From Siphonodentalium dalli (taxonomy: Eukaryota; Mollusca; Scaphopoda; Gadilida; Siphonodentaliidae), in assembly GCA_032622095.1 (NCBI GenBank), contig CP136066.1, positions 168,340,664-168,404,663 of the forward strand: DNA of 64,000 bases. The letters run 5' to 3'. Below the pieces are notes generated by a model. The model was not told where the DNA came from. It searched no databases and saw only the letters and a program-made list of their open reading frames with translations. This document shows, piece by piece, positions 22,620-37,600 of this stretch. The translations under genes and the position numbers were made by a program. How positions within the stretch are numbered: position 1 is the stretch's first letter; every line of letters starts with the position of its first letter.

Positions 22620-25600
22620 CTGAAATGTCGAGAAGAAATGTAATATTTGAGAAAAACTGGTTTCATATAGAAAGCGCTATAACCTAAGAAAATGTTTTTC
22701 TAGAGACGTATGGTACTTTGTTTTTACATTAATTTTGGCTATAGATATGCTCTTATTAAGCGACCCATTTAACAAGGTTGTAAGCCGTTAGTGACCGCGG
22801 TTATACGGCCATTCAACCAACATTAAACATTCATAGTACAGAGTACCTGGACAGGCACAATACTTAGTACCTGGACAGGCACTTCAGACTACAAACATCT
22901 TGGTACTCCACACGGAATAGGTATAGTATCTACGTAGACACTTCAGGGTACTTGGGGTTTTAAGGGTGTATATTCAGAATGTGCACACAATGTTATCTCC
23001 CCGGAGACGAAAATAGTCTCGTTCCTGGGCCATCCTGACTCACAGGAGCAATGCGACTTGGATCGGAGAAGACTGAGCGCTGGCGGATCAAGTATAAGAC
23101 GAACCTTGTTGAGATCTCTGACAAACAATATCGTCACGTCGTTCTCGCATTCCCCGAGATTCCACGAGATCCTGATTTGATCTGCCATGTGCATCACAAT
23201 GTTATCCAGATGCTGATTTTGCGGAAGTCCTATGAGTTGGTCCCACTCTGGGTGAATCTCGTTACAGTCGTTGACGCACCTGCATAATATGACAATGGAA
23301 GCAAATTTGCTATTTGATAGCAGCCACTATACATTCAGTATAAATGTGTGAAAAATTAGAAAGGGTCAGCTAGATGGAACACCCGCTCATGCTGACGTAC
23401 GCTCTGGGACGAATTTCGAATAAGATGCGCGGAAAATATATTTTCCAACCTAAAAAAAATCAATACCACAAATTCGTCGCTACCGTAAAGTTTGAATATT
23501 TGATTTGTTTGAATCGAGTATAATGGCGCGTCTACGTGCACCAGCAAGATAACGTCAAGTTGACTCCACGTGACTTGTTGGGCGAATGGAAAACTAATAC
23601 GAGAACATATTTTATCGCTACTGGGTGATCCGTGTTCAACTTTATTGGTGGTAATCGATACCCGATAAATAATCCCTCAGGGAATAGGCTCGTAATCGTT
23701 CATGAGCTCGGGTTATGTTCCAACAATTATAGTCGTAATTTGTTTCAAGTTGGGTTATCAGAATCGCTGTAGTACATATATCATGTATATTTATTGTCAC
23801 CAGACACGCGCTATACCCAACCGCCCTATTAAGCAACATATCTCGATCAAAAAAGGGCCCTCGGATTTGCGAAGAAAGATCATGTTTGCCGCCCATTGCA
23901 TGCTACATGTACGATTAAAATTTAGCATATGCCTATCCCAAATCATTTCACCCAAACCTTGGGTGTTTATTTCACACGACTTTCTGGGATAACCTGTGTG
24001 TCGACTGAGAACATGCGTGCCAATTGAGGAGAACACGCGAAGGATTTGTGTAAATGTTAGCCCAAACGACATTTCGAAGTAACGACTGCTTTGTTGTTTA
24101 TTTCGAGGAATAATACCGCATCATATGAATTCAGCCCAAATATATTGACAGGTGTCAAGGGTCTAACTCTATACTGAGCAATAAAAAACTAATATAATAA
24201 ATACCGAGTATATTTAATTTTAACGCCAATGGGTCGTTTATGTGCGTTTAAGAGTGTATTTATGCTTAAAGCAAAGTGAAATAACGATCTTAAAATGAAT
24301 TGGCCGGTATATTTTATTAGTTATCAGGGTTACCAGGGTCGTAGTTGCATAAATTACAATATATTTTTATGCTAAGATAATTGCGTGGTAATTTGTTGGT
24401 TAATGGATTGATCGGTGATCATGTTAACACAAATCCCATATATGGAAAGTGACTTGCGCATGCGCAAAACAGATACAATGGTCTAATTTTCCAATGCCGA
24501 TGACAATCGAAGCGGACGCGATGTGCATTTTAATTCTTTCATTACGACTGTTTTGGCGTCCTAATCTATTAAAATATTCTTCTATATCTTGGAAGGTGTT
24601 CTGGAAGGATTATTTCAATATGTGTATATCGGATTAACCTTCCAAAAAGATGAGTTTGACACCTGTATTTCTTGGCATGAATATTAACGAGCGCTCGTCT
24701 GCAAGTAGGTCATCTGGATTCGGAATTGGCGTGTTTTTGTGAAAATGTCAAATTCAATTTCTTCCATCTAAAACATAATTACGCGCTGGACTCGGTCATT
24801 TTAGGAACATATATGTATCACACGCACATACACCAAGTCTCAGCCTAAAAGTTTGAAAAATGACAGTTTTATCGACATAAATCGATGTTAATGGTAAATT
24901 CAAATTTCCATGTTAAATTTTATCATTGAAAAAAATTCATTTCTTCCATCTAAAACATAATTGCGTGCTGTACTCGGTCATTTTACGAATATGTAGCTAT
25001 CCCACCAACACACTCCAAGTCTCAGCTTAAAATTTTGAAAAATGACAGTTTTATCGACATAAATCAATTTTAATGCCAATAATGGCAAATGGAGTGTTAA
25101 ATAAATTTTAGGCCAATTAGGGCCCTGCGAATGTTTTCTGACCTGTTCTATATTGGTCACTAGAGTTCATATTTGACCGGTTACACCTGATAATTATGCG
25201 ACAGTATAGTCGCGTTACTTTATAGGTCAACATTGGTCATTATCACCTGACAAATTTATTTTGGTCTATCGTATCAACCCCTATTTTCTCCCGCGCGTAG
25301 CCTGACTACCGCTGTTCTCAAAGTAATTGACCAGAAAAACGGGGTGATACCCCGGTCATGACCACGGTGATACCGGTAATAAACGGTAGCTGTATCGAGG
25401 CGGTCATGGCAGTGGAATTACGGTATTGGGCGATGATACCGCGGTCTTTTAGCGGGCACCGCATTAATTTTTTTGAATACCGCAGTGATTTTCATGGAAC
25501 ACTTTGAGGGGAGGTATTTACTCCCACATACGTTAACAAGCGGTATCAGTACCGCGGTATTGGAGGATACCGCGGTATAGTACCGCAGTATTAACGGGGT

Positions 25601-28600
25601 GACACCACGTTGCTGGTGGTCAATTACTTTAAGTATAGCGGTAAGTGTCAACATTGGTCATTATCGCTCCACTAATTTGTATCGTTTCATCGGTATGAAT
25701 TCCATATCCAATTATCCACATATAACCAACCCAACCTCTAATCCCGGTCCAATTTATTTATTTCTTTCATCGGTATATTCACGTAACGTAATATTTTATC
25801 ACGTGATATTTGTACTTATATGTCTATGGTATTACTATAGTATACTGTATACGTATATCAATTGCTATTCCTATCTATATAATCCTGGTGCCATCTATAA
25901 AGATAGATAATTTCAGACTCCTCCCCCCCCCCCCATTTTACATCATTGCTGCTTTAGTACAGTCGCGATGCAACATCGCTCCACTAATTTATGTCAGTTC
26001 ATCGGTACAAACCACTTTTTCTCCGAGTCCATATAACCAACCCAACATCTTATAGATGACTATTCTGGCACTATATAGAGATGACTAAGATTCTGACACC
26101 CCCCTATTTTATAGCCATGTTGCAACAGTAGAGTTCAGATGCATATTATGTCAACATCGGTCGTTATCGCTCTACAAATTTATATCGGTTCAACCCTTAG
26201 TTCCCTGTATCGCCCACCCCTCCCTCAGTTTATTTTTTCAGTTGTATTATACGGTAGTCTCATTACGTACACATTTTATCTTTTCTAACTTTTGCTTCAA
26301 CGCGTTGAGTTCCGCTGCAGACAATATAAAACTGACAACATTTTGAAATGTAAGCAGGCTTCAAACTCATCTTATCCAAGAAAAACTCTGGTTACATAAG
26401 AAATTTGTGTATAAGGTGTACGCGCATTTGTCGCGTTAAAAACAAAAGGTCCCAAGTCAAGGTCCAAATCCCCAACACACTGATGTGAGGTTTAACTCCA
26501 TCTACATACAGTAATGTCCAAAGTAATTGATCACTTAACCACAGCAAAATAATGGGTATTTTTTCATGATTTTAAATCCTGAAAAATTACCCATAATTCT
26601 GCTGTGGTTAAGTGGTCAATTACTTTGGGCATTACTGTAACCAATATAAGGATTTGAGGTGTAATAATAACTCAATCCTCATACAGTAATGTCCAAAGTA
26701 ATCGACCACTTAACCACAGCATAATTATTGGTAATTTGTCAGGATTTTAAATGCTGAAAAAATACCCATAATTCTGCTGTGGTTAAGTGGTCAATTACTT
26801 TGGGCATTAATGTAACCAATATAAGGATTTGAGGTGTAATGATAACTCAATCCTCATACAGTAATGTACAAAGTAATTGACCACAGCTGAATAATGGGTA
26901 ATTTGTCAGGATGTTAAATGCTGAAAAATTACCAATAATTCTGATGTGGTTAAGTGGTCAATTACTTTGGGCATTACTGTAACCAATATAAGGATGTGAG
27001 GTTTAATGAGAACTCCATCCACATAACTAATAAATATGTGTGAAAATTAAACCAAAAAAAATAAATTCCATGATGGCGTCCAATATGGACTGCCTAATTC
27101 TGCTCCAAAACATGTATATTGAATATATGGTTGTTTATCAATTGGGGGAAACTGATTATTTCAATGATATTTTCATTAACTGCATGGGATCCAAAACCCG
27201 ACTTACGGGAGCTCGCTTCGTGCACGACTGTATCTTAAGCATATGTGCATATTTAATGAGCCAACAATTGGAATCCAAATAGAGAAGATTGGCACGTCGA
27301 CCCTGCGCATAGACATCATTGATGATCTCTATGGGAATCAAAATTGACATTTAATAGACAATTTCGATTAACCGCAATAACTTAAGGAATCTCTAATTAT
27401 GATTATGCCCAATGAGAATGCAATAAGACATTTCTTATTACCCTTAACCGCAATTACTTCCCATTGCACTTTAACACAATTAATATCTCCCCCCCCCCCC
27501 CAACAGCTTATCAATACCACTCAGGACAGTGGGTGTTTTTCCTCAATTAATTGAATTTCTTGTTAGTGACCATAAATCTATACCTTCGGTTTTGCCGAAT
27601 AACCGAACAAATGTTGTCAACTGTTTCCACGTTTATTCTCACTTATACCGTGTTTATATCCGTTTTATCCTATTTGTTGTTGTGTATTGCATTACTTTGA
27701 TAAAGTCTGCGCTTGTGTTATTCTCACAAAAGGTAATGCGTGTTTACATTTCACAATTCCGCCTTACAGTCTGCGAGTGCGACGGAAAAAATTTCCACAT
27801 GTCCGAGCGCCATTGGCATTGATTCCTTAAATACGAGACTATTTAATCGAATGAGGTCAAATATTCGCATATAACTTGACTCATATGTTATTCTGCACAA
27901 TTCTGGCCAGTGCCGACTTTCATTTCGCATTACTTTCGTTTTTATCGAAATATAACCGTTTTCTATGGAGATTCCCATGTAAATTTGTTCAACCAAAAAA
28001 ATTCATAGTTTTGCCAATTTCAAGCTAGTTTAATACTTTATAACATGGTCAGGGCATAATCTGGCCTATCGAGTGATGGTAGACGTTCCTTCAGTGTGCA
28101 CAACAAATATTTGGTCCCAACGAAGCAGGCTAAAATCCTGAAATTTGTCAATTGACTTTGAGTGTGAAGAAAATATTCATTTAAACTTCCAAAATTGGTT
28201 GAAATATGCTCAACAACATTCAGTTGAATGGTGACATTATTTATAGTCACCGACTAACTTCCACGATGAATAAAATTTGTTTTTATTGATGACAATTATG
28301 TCGCGAGTCATAAAAATGTTAATTTTCTGAAGAAAAAAAATTCATTGTTTCGCCAATTTCAAGCTAGTATTGAGCATGGTCAGGGCATTACATATAATGA
28401 TTAAGATTGCTAAAGAACTGAAATAATGAAATGGGAAACTTTTACTGACATCTGGTAAGGATTGAGGAGCAGATGCTAGAGGCCCCCACCCTACCCCCAT
28501 GGGAGACGGAATACCACTTAACACAGAAGTTGGAATACGGAATACCATATGGAATACATAAAAATATATGAAAACTTCATTTTTTGGAAGGTCGGCGTAC

Positions 28601-31600
28601 GAATACCGGTATTTTTGGAATACCGAATACCTCCTAACAGAGAGGCCGGAAATACGGCGTACCTCATAACAGGGCATGGAATACGGCATACGAAAAAGGG
28701 GGTGGGGGCCTCATGCTATGGAGCCTCCGAGCCTCCCAATATATTGTCTGCTCCACATCTCAATAGAATTCAACAACATTCAGTTGAATGGTGACATTAT
28801 TTATAGTCACCGACTAACTTCCACGATGAATCAAATTTGTTTTTATTGGTGACAATTTATGTCGCGAATCATAAAAATGTAAATTTTCTGAAGAAAAAAA
28901 ATTCATTGGTTTGCGAATTTCAAGCTAGTTTATAGCGAACATGGGAACCAAGGTACAATTTATGCCATTTAGGCACACTTCAGAGTGAAATCTGGGCTTA
29001 TATTTCGGCGAGAATCCAAATCTAGATTCTCGCAAATTACCCTGGATTCTCATGAAAAAGTATATATGGATTCTCGCAAAATCAGATGAAATATATGCCC
29101 TAGTGGAAATATAGCAAATCGTTTAATGCTTTAGAATTTTTTTTTTCGGAGATTTATATATATGTTTAAAGACATATTATGGAATTTTTCGGGAGCGAGA
29201 AATTGATAAGTTAGTGCTCAGGCACTTTTCCAACGTGGGGAATGTTATCATTCTACTAACATCACTGAAAATTTCCAAAAAGATCTACCACACCACTTCA
29301 TATAGAACATCGCCTGAACTACTCCAAATTGTAAATATTTACATCTCGATTCGGGGCGCAACTATCGGCTGTAATTAAACAAAAATCATTTTGCCATCGA
29401 GAGTCATTGCATTTAACTAATATATAAGAATGACGTTGTGTAACATCCATTTGGATTAATATTCGTAACAAATAACTACTTTGAGAAAGATTATTCTTAA
29501 TTTCTATTTATTTGATCACTCTGCCCGGTGTCTGCCGGAGTGTTTCACATCACTTTAATCAAGGAAGACTGTTAAGAAAAACTGCATTTCAAGACCACCA
29601 AACAACTTTCCTTTTTAGGGCCACCACATCTTCCAAATATGTACTTCTTCCATTTTGCTATCAAAGACCGAAAAATGTCGTTAAACTAGAGATCCAAATA
29701 CCCCCTAAGGGCCCCTCTATCTTGAGATATTAAAGACCGAAAAATGTCGTTAAACTATAAAGACCGAAAAATGTCGTTAAACTAGAGATCCAAATACCCC
29801 CTATATCTTGAGATATTATAAAGACCGAAAAATGTCATTAAACTATTAATTGTTGTTGCTGTTGTTTATTAGGGTTTATCGTCATTCTAGCCGCTAGGCC
29901 ACACACGACGTTGTCAATTTTACGGGTGGAGGAAAGACCACGCAGAGGCTCAATTTCACCGGGAAGTTGTTCCACTGCGTGTAGAAACCACCGACCCCCG
30001 GAAAGCAATTGACAAACTTGCCCAGATACACGATTCCGGTCACCCTCCCTATGGTGGGGTTAGAACCAGCTTCGTCAGCGCTGGACGGCCTGGGACGACG
30101 TAATTCACCTGGCACTCTACCGACTGGACCACCGGGGGCCCCTATTAAACTGTTAAAGACCGAAAATGTCGTTAAATTGTAAAGTTTGAGCTATTGCCAT
30201 GGCTTTGTCGTCCGTGTGTATGTGTGTACGTAAGGCGTCAACAATGCAGGCTACAGGTCGTACCTTTGGTCGGATCATTATGAAATTTGTCATAGCTGTT
30301 GACATCAACATTTAGACCAGATTATTAATTTTTGGGATCATTCGGAAAAAAAACATGGCCGCCAGTGGCCATCTTGGATTTCAAAATTCAATCCATTAGC
30401 ACGGGCTACAGTTCGTAATGTTTGTCTGATCATCATGAAATTTGTCAAGAATGTTAATAATGACATGTAGATGGGAACGAGTCCTTTTGGGGTCATTCGG
30501 CCAAAAAACATGGCCGCAGCAGCCATTTTGGATTTTAGTCTTTATATGACTAAATCTTTAGCACGGGCTACAGGTCTTAACTTTAGTCTGATCATCATAA
30601 AATTTGTCATGGCTGTTGAAATTGGAATGTAGATGGGAACGAGTCATTTTGGGGTCATTCGGACAAAAAACATGGCCGCCAGTGGCCATCTTGGATTTCA
30701 AAATTTAATCCATTAGCACGGGCCACAGGTCGTACTGTTTGTCTGATCATCATGAAATTTGTCATGGATGATAATATTGACATGTAGATGGGAACGAGTA
30801 ATTTTGGGGTTATTCGGCCAAAAAACATGGCCGCCAGCAGCCATCTTGGATTTTACTCTTTGTATGACTAAATTCTTTAGCACGGGCTACAGGTCGTACT
30901 TTCAGTCTGATCATCATAAAATTTGTCAAGAATGTTAATAATGACATGTAGATGGGAACGAGTCATTTTGGGATCATTTGACCCAAAAACATGGCCGCCA
31001 GCAGCCATCTTGGATTTTACTCTTTGTATGACTAAATTCTTTAGCACGGGCTACAGGTCGTACTTTCAGTCTGATCATCATAAAATTTGTCAAGAATGTT
31101 AATAATGACATGTAGATGGGAACGAGTCATTTTGGGATCATTTGACCCAAAAACATGGCCGCCAGCAGCCATCTTGGATTTTAATCTTTGTATGACTAAA
31201 TCCTTTAGCACGGGCTACAGGTCGTACCTTTAGTCTGATCATCATGAAATTTTTCATGGCTGTTGAAATTGGAATGTAGATGAGAATGAGTCATTTTGGG
31301 GACATTCCGACAAAAAAACATGGCTGCCAGCGGCCATCTTGGATTTCCAAATTCAATTCTAAATCTTTCCATTCATTGCTCATCACACAAATTTAACTTC
31401 TTCTCAAAGTTGAGCTACAGTGTCATTGACACTTTCATTTGAGACATTAAAGAACGAAATATGTCGTTAATGATCATTAATACATAATTTGTGTTTATGA
31501 AAGTCTGGTACAGACAGTTTGTTTCCAGTACATATTCATTGGAACGTAAACAATTATTCTCTGACAAATCATGTTAATATTGCCTTTCGTTACTGGTTTC

Positions 31601-34600
31601 CTTGACTCACATATCTCTCACTTCTTAATACTTATAATTAAAACAAAAGTTCTGTGTTTTGTGTCACTTCTTAATAGCATTCTGTATTCTGCTATTGAAA
31701 AGAAAAACAGTTGTAGTATACCTTAAAGGTATGAAGGCCTTGGTGGGTATCATGTGAACATATTTCCACCGCTACAAACGAAATAATATTCAAATATAGA
31801 CAGACTTTGTTAATATACAAATGAGAAATATCTCATAAACATTATGTTATAGTCGTAAATTTGCCGACTGTTATGTAAACAAAGCATAAAAAGTTACTTT
31901 CCTGGTGTTTCTTTATATTATGATGGTAAACATAAAGAGCGTTCTTTGTTGCTCAATTCCTTATTTGGAAATAATAAAGAGCGTTTATACCATTTGTGTG
32001 TGATTAGCCAGTAGCATTATGCTGCCTTCTATAACACAATCAGACTCTTGTTTAGGTAAAATTTAGTAGGTCTTTATGTAAGCATGATGTTTAAGGGATT
32101 ACAGTGCTCATGAAACAACAAAACTCTATCGGAAAGCCACCCCTATTGTGATCACAATAATCCAAGTCCCATAAAAATCGCGTAATAATTAAGCCGAGAA
32201 ATAAATAAATAATACCGCCACCGGTTGTCGGCTATCTCCGTCGCAAAACCTCGCATGACGTCAAGCGAGGTAAACTAATTAAAAACACGGAATCGGAGTT
32301 ATTTGTGTCTACCTATATGACGATGGAAAATCCGGAATAGACATCAGCTCGTGAGCGTGATGGAATTACTGCGGGGCATATCAATAGCATTGTGTACACA
32401 TGGTTAATTGTCATCGCGCGGTGAGTTATATTCACTTGTGATTTGTCTTAAGCGCTGTTTGGAAAGTTATTGTTTTGACAAAAAAACTATAGAAGGCCGA
32501 TTGAGCGGGGTAGGTAACACTTTCGTGTCAAAAATAAAGCTTATAAAAACATGAGCAGGCATGTGAACTCTATTCGGGCGCGTGTTCACGATGTAGTTTT
32601 AATTTTCCGTATATATGCCCCGAGTGTCCCGTATTTACAATCATTCATTCGTAACATTGCCATATAAATGCAGTGTTTTCGGCTGTGGCCGGTCTAGTGA
32701 CTCTCAGTTAGGTATAATGCTGTATTCATTTCCAAACGATGTTCGTTTACGTGCCATTTGGCGGCATTTCTGTGGGAAACCCGTTGCGCAATCATCAGAA
32801 ACCGATTACATATACCAAATAAAGAGCGTTTAATTTGACAAGTCAGTCATGGTTACGAATACATACAATTGCAGTTAAAGTGGAGAGTATGTTGAATAAA
32901 TCACGATAACAACTATTCTTAGTCGATTCCCCATTTCCTTCACCATGGCTCCATAAAGAGCGTTCCATGTTAAGAGTTTTCCTAATATGGTACGAATAAA
33001 AAGAGTTTAATAAAGCGGAAATTGCTATGACTTGGAAGGATATATAAAGCATGCATATCGGAAGTTCGTGTACATGTATTGACCTGTATTGGTGTAATCA
33101 TTAAAAAAAATCACGATGACAACTGTTCTAAGTCGAGTCCCTTTACCTTGACGCAATAAAGAGCGTTCACTATTACGATATATTGCGAATAAAGAGCACT
33201 TGAATATGTGATTCCATATTAAACCGGATTATTATCCCTCCTTCAAAAAGTGTTATATAGGATTGGATGTTTATAACCCTATTGTTATGCGTAATTGCCA
33301 CATAGAGGTCGATTTATGACCTGGATATTCAATAGACCGCATCGCTAGAGTGCTAATTTAATAGGTCAATAACGATGCATAGATGTAGTGAATTTCCACC
33401 AGTGACAGTCGGCTAGATTGTTTTGGGGTGGGGGAAGCAATATTCCGAAATATATATAAACACCATATTGCCCAAATAATTACATGATTCATAACCAAGG
33501 AAAAATGAACATATCATATTGGTAATGAATGACTTGATTATAATTGATTAAATCCGACAGCAATAAACCAATTGTGTGTTGTTTTACCGCGTTACGATAA
33601 TTAAAACGAAACGCTCTTTATTGACACACGACTAATGTCATCTGGAAATTGGAATGTTTACGAGATGATAATTGCCTAATAACTGTGCAAGTCTTCGCGT
33701 ATATATGCAATCTTGATATGCATATATAATATAACTTGGACTATTCCGGTAACGAAAAAATATATATAAACACGAGCACGCGTTTATATAGATAAATGCG
33801 CGCAAAACTGAATAATATACGGGCATGGCTTTATAGTAACAACACATCGCGATACATATAATAATAGTAATAATAACACGATAAAGATCGACATTTAATT
33901 ACGAGAAAGGCGATGTTTCGGCGAAGTTTTGCATTCGCAGTGTGATAACGCGACAATCGTCAAAGGCCGCGATCGACTACATGCAAACTTAAAATACCGC
34001 CGTCGCGTATCTATGCGTTGTCAATGAGTTACCACGTGATCGATCACGTGCTATGCTTCTGTTTACATGTGACAATCACGTGATCGGGCTGATGATCACG
34101 TGACTTCGTCTACAACAAAATCTTCGGCTAACTTCGGAATTTTTTTGAATCGTTATAAAAATAACGATTGGCGGCCGAATATTAGATTATATGCGCCCAA
34201 TGGACATTTTATATACATATTATCGGTATATTGAAAGAAAATAATATTGTTTTTTTCAGGACCGTATTCCTTTAAGGGATAGTGATCGTATATTTGAACC
34301 AAAATGTATGCGTTTTAATATTGATCTGTTTACGGTGTTTGGAACAAATATTTTCGACAACTAAACCCTCTCGTCCCTTTAATATAATTAATATAACATC
34401 CCTCATCCAATAATCTCCAAATTGCATATCTAATTTCAATCCTAGTTACACATCACACCGCCCCTCATCATTTGCCAATTGTACACCCTTTTTTGCTGCT
34501 TCTGTTGCAACTGCTCAATTTCTTTAAAAATTATTGAAAAAATGGTCCTCCGGCCTGCGACATTTACCTCCGATTTAGTTTTTTCGATCATCGGTCCACA

Positions 34601-37600
34601 CCAAAATTGAGCACACGTCCCTATATAATATACCTATTTAAACCGAGTATACACGGTGGTGTAATAGAAGAACCATTAATTTAACCGTAACCGTAGCATA
34701 TTTCCACGTATACGTGTACGTTTTCACGACAAATCCCCGCTGATCTGTTATTAATGAACCAAACAATTAACATGTCAACACACTCTGGCCCGCCAATGCT
34801 ACAGTGTATAAACGTAACGGGGCAAATATGCATATTATATTGACAGCTAACGAGAACATTCATCACCAATAATCTGCTCACCCCTTTCAGTCGATACGAT
34901 AGAAACTAAACGAGTTGTTACTTCTAATTACCCGTACTTAATTACACTACTTGCGTGTTAATAAAGTACGACACCCCCCCCCCCCCCCAATCACAACTAA
35001 AGGTGAAACATGGGATTTAGAACATTAATATTCACTCTTACACAGTTCCACATTCAAGGTGTGTCTTGTGTAATCGTATGTCAGTTGTAACGTTGTGAAA
35101 CCGCAACCGAACTGAATTATTCTATTGCTAAATAGTTCATGGGTGACCTGATGCATGCATCTTAGTTTTCTTGTGTTGTATTGTCATTGCGATTCGTTGG
35201 AAGGCTTGATTGCAGGGGCGTGATGACATGGGAGAATGTAAGTGATTTACCTCACAACTTTGGCCAAAATGTTCCAACGGCTTGAAATTACATGCCTGAC
35301 CCAAGATTTGTAGGAAATTCCAGCCAACAAGTAGGTCGAATTATTAGTATATAGTTTGATATTCCATTCATGCGATATTTTGCGTGCAATTAGTTTTCCT
35401 ACTTTCGATCAATTGTATGGACTCAATCATAACAATTTTCTTCTTCTTCAGTTGGGTTGAAATTTAAAATAAAAAAATGGGCACCTTCCAACGGAAACCA
35501 TTCATTCACGTCCCTACATGGATGACATACGTCGACAATACTCCAACATACTTCACATTGTATGGCTTCAGAAAACATATTGGACGCCGCAGAGTGAATG
35601 CTTTCTGAACAACGCCAATCATTCGCCGGTAATTTGACCACGACCACACTGGTATTATCTTTGTAGCAACACAATGTCAGATTACATCTGTACCGATACT
35701 TGTTGACAGACATATTCTTGCTGACGCACGTGAACGCGTCTATAGGTAAACATATAACGTCAAATTACTATATGTCCGTACTACGTATCCTCCCTATATC
35801 CCGATATTCGCCAAGGTGGGGGTTGAAGCGGCACCACCTCTCATGACCAGTCTACGGTTATGGGATCCCGTCCTAACAACTTCGGCTACGAGGCTATCCT
35901 TAAAAAGGGAGGTCCTTTCAATTAACTCGAGCTGCCTTGTGTGTGGGTGTGAAATGTGACACAATGGATATACCCTCTTTAGAACAGCACAGTGCACATC
36001 CTCCGAACTTACATACTGTAACCATTCGATTACCGGCGCTATCATATGGATTCGTGAAATTCCGCGAATATTCAACATCAAAGAAATTCTCTTTGGTTAA
36101 TATATATCTCTTCCCAAAAAAAACAAGAAACTGCATGTTCAACATAATTAAGCACTATACTGCTGCAACTAAGCATTTCGATAACTGACCTTTAAATTAT
36201 CTAGCTCACGTGTAACTACGAGACACTGATTTAATGTATAATCTACTAATTTTAGTGTTCTAATTACTACCCACTTATGGACACTATACCCAACCCAAAC
36301 ATCAGATCTTGTTTTGTTCATCTACATTATCTATTATCTTCCAGGTCAGCATTCTAACAATTACCAAACAATATGATGAAAATAACCCCCTATTCGAAAA
36401 GCAACGTATTTTTCATACCATTTGAAATGAAATGGATAACCTCATAACTCCATCAACCCGGGCTACCAAAGTTTCCATAACTCATGGCACTGCGCTCTGG
36501 ACGGCATTACACAACCCACACAGAGTACCACATCCCAAATCATGCATGAAAATATGTTCAGCCGCCGTCTTGTTAAAGGTACACAATCCGATTCGATGGT
36601 CCCCGTATCAACAACATTCCTTCACAATACGCTTTACTTATCAGAATCGATCAATTACCAAAAAATAATGATAACCACTGTCAACTCTAGTATGAACTAT
36701 TCCAAAATGTGTTATATTTCAACATTTTGTTCAACAGAATGTGCTATCGACAGTATGTCGGACGGTTCGTCGAATATTTGCCAGGCCGCCAAATATTCCA
36801 GGTGGTGAAAAATAACAGATTTTAAAAATTGATATCTGATAACTTTGAGCTTTGATGGGTGGGTTCCTCGACTCGAATCAGATATTGTTTACCCCAGAAG
36901 TTAGGAGCATTAGTAATCTAGGAGCATTAATTCGGATTTTGTATCTTTTACAGACAGATTCCTCTGCTATCGACTGTACGGAGTGTAAGGTTTGTACGTG
37001 TGTATAGTTGGTAACTGCGTTCTACGTATTCTGTGTATCATGTTGTTGGGACTAAATGTCGATTCCAGTATCAATGGTCACACTGAAATATTGGTAAGAT
37101 ATTACTAATAGACCAGTATCGACGGGGGGATACTAAAATGCAGTTTCATCCATATATTTTTGCAGAGTTAGTGTCCTTGTTGCACAGTTTACTTGGAAAT
37201 AGCTTCTATCTTCCACATGTGGAACATATTTAGTACAACTCGAGTATCAACTGTTGGAAATCATTATTTTCTATACAACGATACATCCATTCAATATGTT
37301 TCGTTCATTGATTTTCATCATATAGACGTATATATATAGTTTTGATGATCAAACTGCCTAACGACTGAAACGGCGTTAAACCAAAATCAATAAATCGTCT
37401 GTCGATAACGGGGTGTTCAAGCTGAACTAACTCACACATCGTCCGTTGTCAAGTCTGGAAGTCGGATTTTATCGAGCACAGAGACAGCCAAAATCCTGTT
37501 ATGTCCTCTCCCCGAAGCGTCAACGCAGACTGGTGAGCCACTATCATGCAGTCTCAACAGTTCTTCATCGAGGTGATGCCTGACTGGAATAGCAGAAGGG

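Larger units (their letters stand above)
24748..27300 (+). repeat. Large inverted repeat, arm 1
   Basis: From the AAATTCAATTTC, CATCTAAAACATAATTACGC end through to TTAATGAGCCAACAATTGGA, this arm is mirrored by 39080-41147. By eye, sampled stretches are roughly 90% identical with small indels. Internally it has two ~165-bp direct units (24760-25090) and repeated blocks around CATTGGTCATTATCGCTCCA. It also has three tandem palindromes (26508-26990) and a private 333-bp insertion (25309-25641). It lies downstream of exon B in transcript order. Confidence 0.85.
32095..34271 (+). mobile_element. Central 2.2-kb segment with THAP ORF, probably nested insertion
   Basis: TTAA and the longer string TTTAAGGGAT occur at both junctions (32090-32099 and 34271-34280 or nearby). 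The inner ends GGGATTACAGTGCTC and the inverse of AGGAATACGGTCCTG match at 11 of the first 14 positions. THAP domain plus TTAA target fits Kolobok. A longer duplication would fit a P-like element instead. Only the THAP exon is left as coding sequence, and five AATAAAGAGCGTT-type motifs follow it (32818-33622). Confidence 0.6.
31727..34378 (+). mobile_element. TTAA-flanked element, THAP-bearing copy
   Basis: The ends AGGTATGAAGGCC and the inverse of AGGGACGAGAGGG are flanked by TTAA (31723-31726 and 34379-34382). Outer parts 31727-32090 and 34276-34378 match the 494-bp element at 20316-20809. The central 2.2 kb is absent from that copy. Either the 20-kb copy is an internally deleted derivative, or the centre is a nested insertion. 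Confidence 0.7.

Noticed and set aside
29845..30143. tRNA gene
   Set aside because: A- and B-box-like segments exist, but no cloverleaf or acceptor stem forms. Body, tail and target duplication show a SINE.
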